This document shows positions 6,641 to 7,477 of a stretch of 7,477 bases of DNA, piece by piece. Position 1 is the stretch's first letter. Every line of letters begins with the position of its first letter. Under the pieces are notes generated by a model. The model worked only from the letters and a program-made list of their open reading frames with translations, ran no database searches and had not been told where the DNA came from. The position numbers and the translations under genes were made by a program. Source of the DNA: Roseomonas sp. (GTDB lineage: Bacteria; Pseudomonadota; Alphaproteobacteria; Acetobacterales; Acetobacteraceae); the NCBI GenBank assembly GCA_020249415.1, contig JADCFR010000132.1:1-7477 (forward strand), in the 5' to 3' direction.

Positions 6641-6955
6641 ATGACGAAAACCATCCCCGGCGGCATCAATGCCGCGATGAATGCGACGCTGAGCGGCATG
6701 CAGCGAGCCGTGGAGCGTCTGGAAATGGCGGCAATACGCCTAGCCAATACTACCGCAGCGCCAGAACGGCCTGTCTATGTCCCGCCCATCCCACGAGAGG
6801 GCATCGGTTCCGGCATTGCCGCCATTCAAGGGCAGGAAGCCCTGGAGACGGCCTTTGTAGACGTCATGATCGCAAAACGCGCTTATGAAGCCAATGCCAA
6901 AGCGTTTCGTTTCATCTCAGCGACCGAGGATTGGCCCTTCAACCGAGGGTTCTAA
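6641..6955 (+). CDS. 104-residue flagellar rod/hook-like mini-protein (FlgC-like termini only)
   Basis: The N-terminal helix (about residues 12-38, SGMQRAVERLEMAAIRLANTT) resembles the start of FlgB/FlgC/FlgG-type axial proteins, which read like a G-L-x-A-A-x-x-R-L-D-V-x-A-x-N-I-A-N pattern. The C-terminal helix (about 66-92, with VDVMIAKRAYEANAKAF) resembles their C-terminal signature, as in FlgC VxMxxAxRAYEAN. In between are only about 25 residues, with a proline-rich turn, and no beta-rich domain. FlgC is usually about 130-145 residues, so this is a shortened form. No export signal is seen; rod proteins use the flagellar type III route with no cleaved signal. No flagellar gene is in the window. 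The start ATG has no clear ribosome site; a TAGATT box (6629-6634) seven bases upstream could mean a leaderless mRNA. The similarity is by eye; the function is unknown. Confidence 0.7.
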   Translation: MTKTIPGGINAAMNATLSGMQRAVERLEMAAIRLANTTAAPERPVYVPPIPREGIGSGIAAIQGQEALETAFVDVMIAKRAYEANAKAFRFISATEDWPFNRGF

Positions 6956-6969
6956 GCTGCGCGCCTGAT

Positions 6970-6995
6970 CGGCGTAGGTCGAATGACCGAAGCCG
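6970..6995. terminator. Two-tier stem-loop between convergent genes
   Basis: CGGC (6970-6973) pairs with GCCG (6992-6995) and GGTC (6977-6980) with GACC (6985-6988). The stems are separated by 3-nt internal loops and closed by a GAAT loop. The hairpin sits in the 44-bp gap between the mini rod-like gene and prmA, where a bidirectional terminator would be expected. There is no T-run, so the terminator role is weakly supported. Confidence 0.25.
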
Positions 6996-6999
6996 TGAA

Positions 7000-7477
7000 T
7001 CAGCCGCGTCTTCTAAGAACTAAAGTAGTCCAAGGCCCAACATCTATTCTGCGTTCAAGCACCAGGCCCTGACGGCGATGCGCCGCCAGCACCATGCGCG
7101 CCTGCGTGCCGAGAAGCCCGGCCAAAATGGCCGTTCCCTGCGGTGCAAGATGCGCCGCCAATTCTCGCGCCATGGCGCAAAGCGGGCGCGCCAGAATATT
7201 GGCGAAAACCAGATCATAGCGCTTGCCCTGCAACCGCCGATCACGCCAGCCATCCGCCAATAGCGCGCGCATCTGCGCCGACAGCCCATTCAGCCGCGCA
7301 TTTTCCGCACAAATACGCACCGACCATGGTTCGATATCCGTCGCCGTCACCGGCACATGCAAAAGCTTCGCCGCCGCCATGGCGAGAATGCCCGAACCAC
7401 TGCCCAGATCCATGACGCGCCGCGGACAGCGATGCGCCATCCCTTCAAACGCCATCAGGCAGCCTTGCGTGGAGGCA
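7000..7477 (-). CDS. prmA: Ribosomal protein L11 methyltransferase, C-terminal part (5' end beyond window)
   Basis: PrmA uses S-adenosylmethionine to methylate ribosomal protein L11 in the cytosol. The visible part is the Rossmann methyltransferase domain. It has the entry motif (H)ASTQGCL at the window edge, motif I MDLGSGSGILAMAAAK, the acidic strand end TATDIEPW, and the NILARPL motif in FANILARPL (the N-I/P-L signature of this family). It ends in WTTLVLRRRG. The reading frame continues through the right edge, so an ATG inside the window at 7455 is not the true start: the GCL motif before it belongs to the domain. The N-terminal L11-binding domain is outside. It is convergent with the mini rod-like gene. 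Confidence 0.9.
   Translation of the reverse strand, partial: ASTQGCLMAFEGMAHRCPRRVMDLGSGSGILAMAAAKLLHVPVTATDIEPWSVRICAENARLNGLSAQMRALLADGWRDRRLQGKRYDLVFANILARPLCAMARELAAHLAPQGTAILAGLLGTQARMVLAAHRRQGLVLERRIDVGPWTTLVLRRRG

Noticed and set aside
1..7477. CRISPR arrays, tRNA or rRNA genes, riboswitches
   Set aside because: None was seen. The only short tandem repeat is the two-copy hairpin unit at 3305-3413, which lacks a spacer-repeat structure.

Overview
The window is GC-rich and gene-dense, with alphaproteobacterial-looking housekeeping genes. Protein flavour and gene order suggest a Rhodospirillales/Acetobacteraceae-type organism; this is an impression, as no 16S or taxon marker is present.

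Layout from left to right: (1) 1-272 holds an internal piece of a second guaA (GMP synthase) gene on the minus strand, cut at the left window edge and ending abruptly at 272. (2) 273-1676 is a segment of visibly lower G+C. It carries a single plus-strand gene for a stand-alone RelA/SpoT-type nucleotide pyrophosphotransferase (about 423-1469), with a plausible promoter and small inverted repeats on both sides. (3) 3257-1677 is an intact minus-strand guaA. (4) Two copies of a 52-bp hairpin repeat follow in the guaA upstream region, then a GNAT acetyltransferase and an RsmB/NOP-type rRNA m5C methyltransferase. These minus-strand genes form a probable operon rsmB-like > GNAT > guaA; the first two overlap by ATGA. 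(5) Divergent from it on the plus strand is a luciferase-like flavin-dependent oxidoreductase, then a 104-residue protein resembling a flagellar rod protein reduced to its two terminal helices. (6) The window closes with the C-terminal part of prmA (ribosomal protein L11 methyltransferase) on the minus strand.

The most informative feature is the relation between the guaA fragment and the intact guaA. They match over 272 bp with 9 differences, and every difference is a synonymous third-codon-position change. The two copies therefore diverged as working genes in separate lineages and did not arise by recent local duplication and decay. The simplest reading is that foreign DNA carrying the RelA/SpoT gene and a replacement guaA 3' end entered at about codon 349 of guaA. 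It rebuilt a complete gene and displaced the resident 3' end to the far side. guaA is a known integration hotspot for genomic islands, and this RelA/SpoT class includes toxins and phage-defence proteins, so the segment is a candidate single-gene defence cargo. No integrase is visible, and its left flank lies partly outside the window.

The rest of the window is ordinary housekeeping and metabolic content: purine synthesis, rRNA and ribosomal protein modification, and a flavoenzyme.
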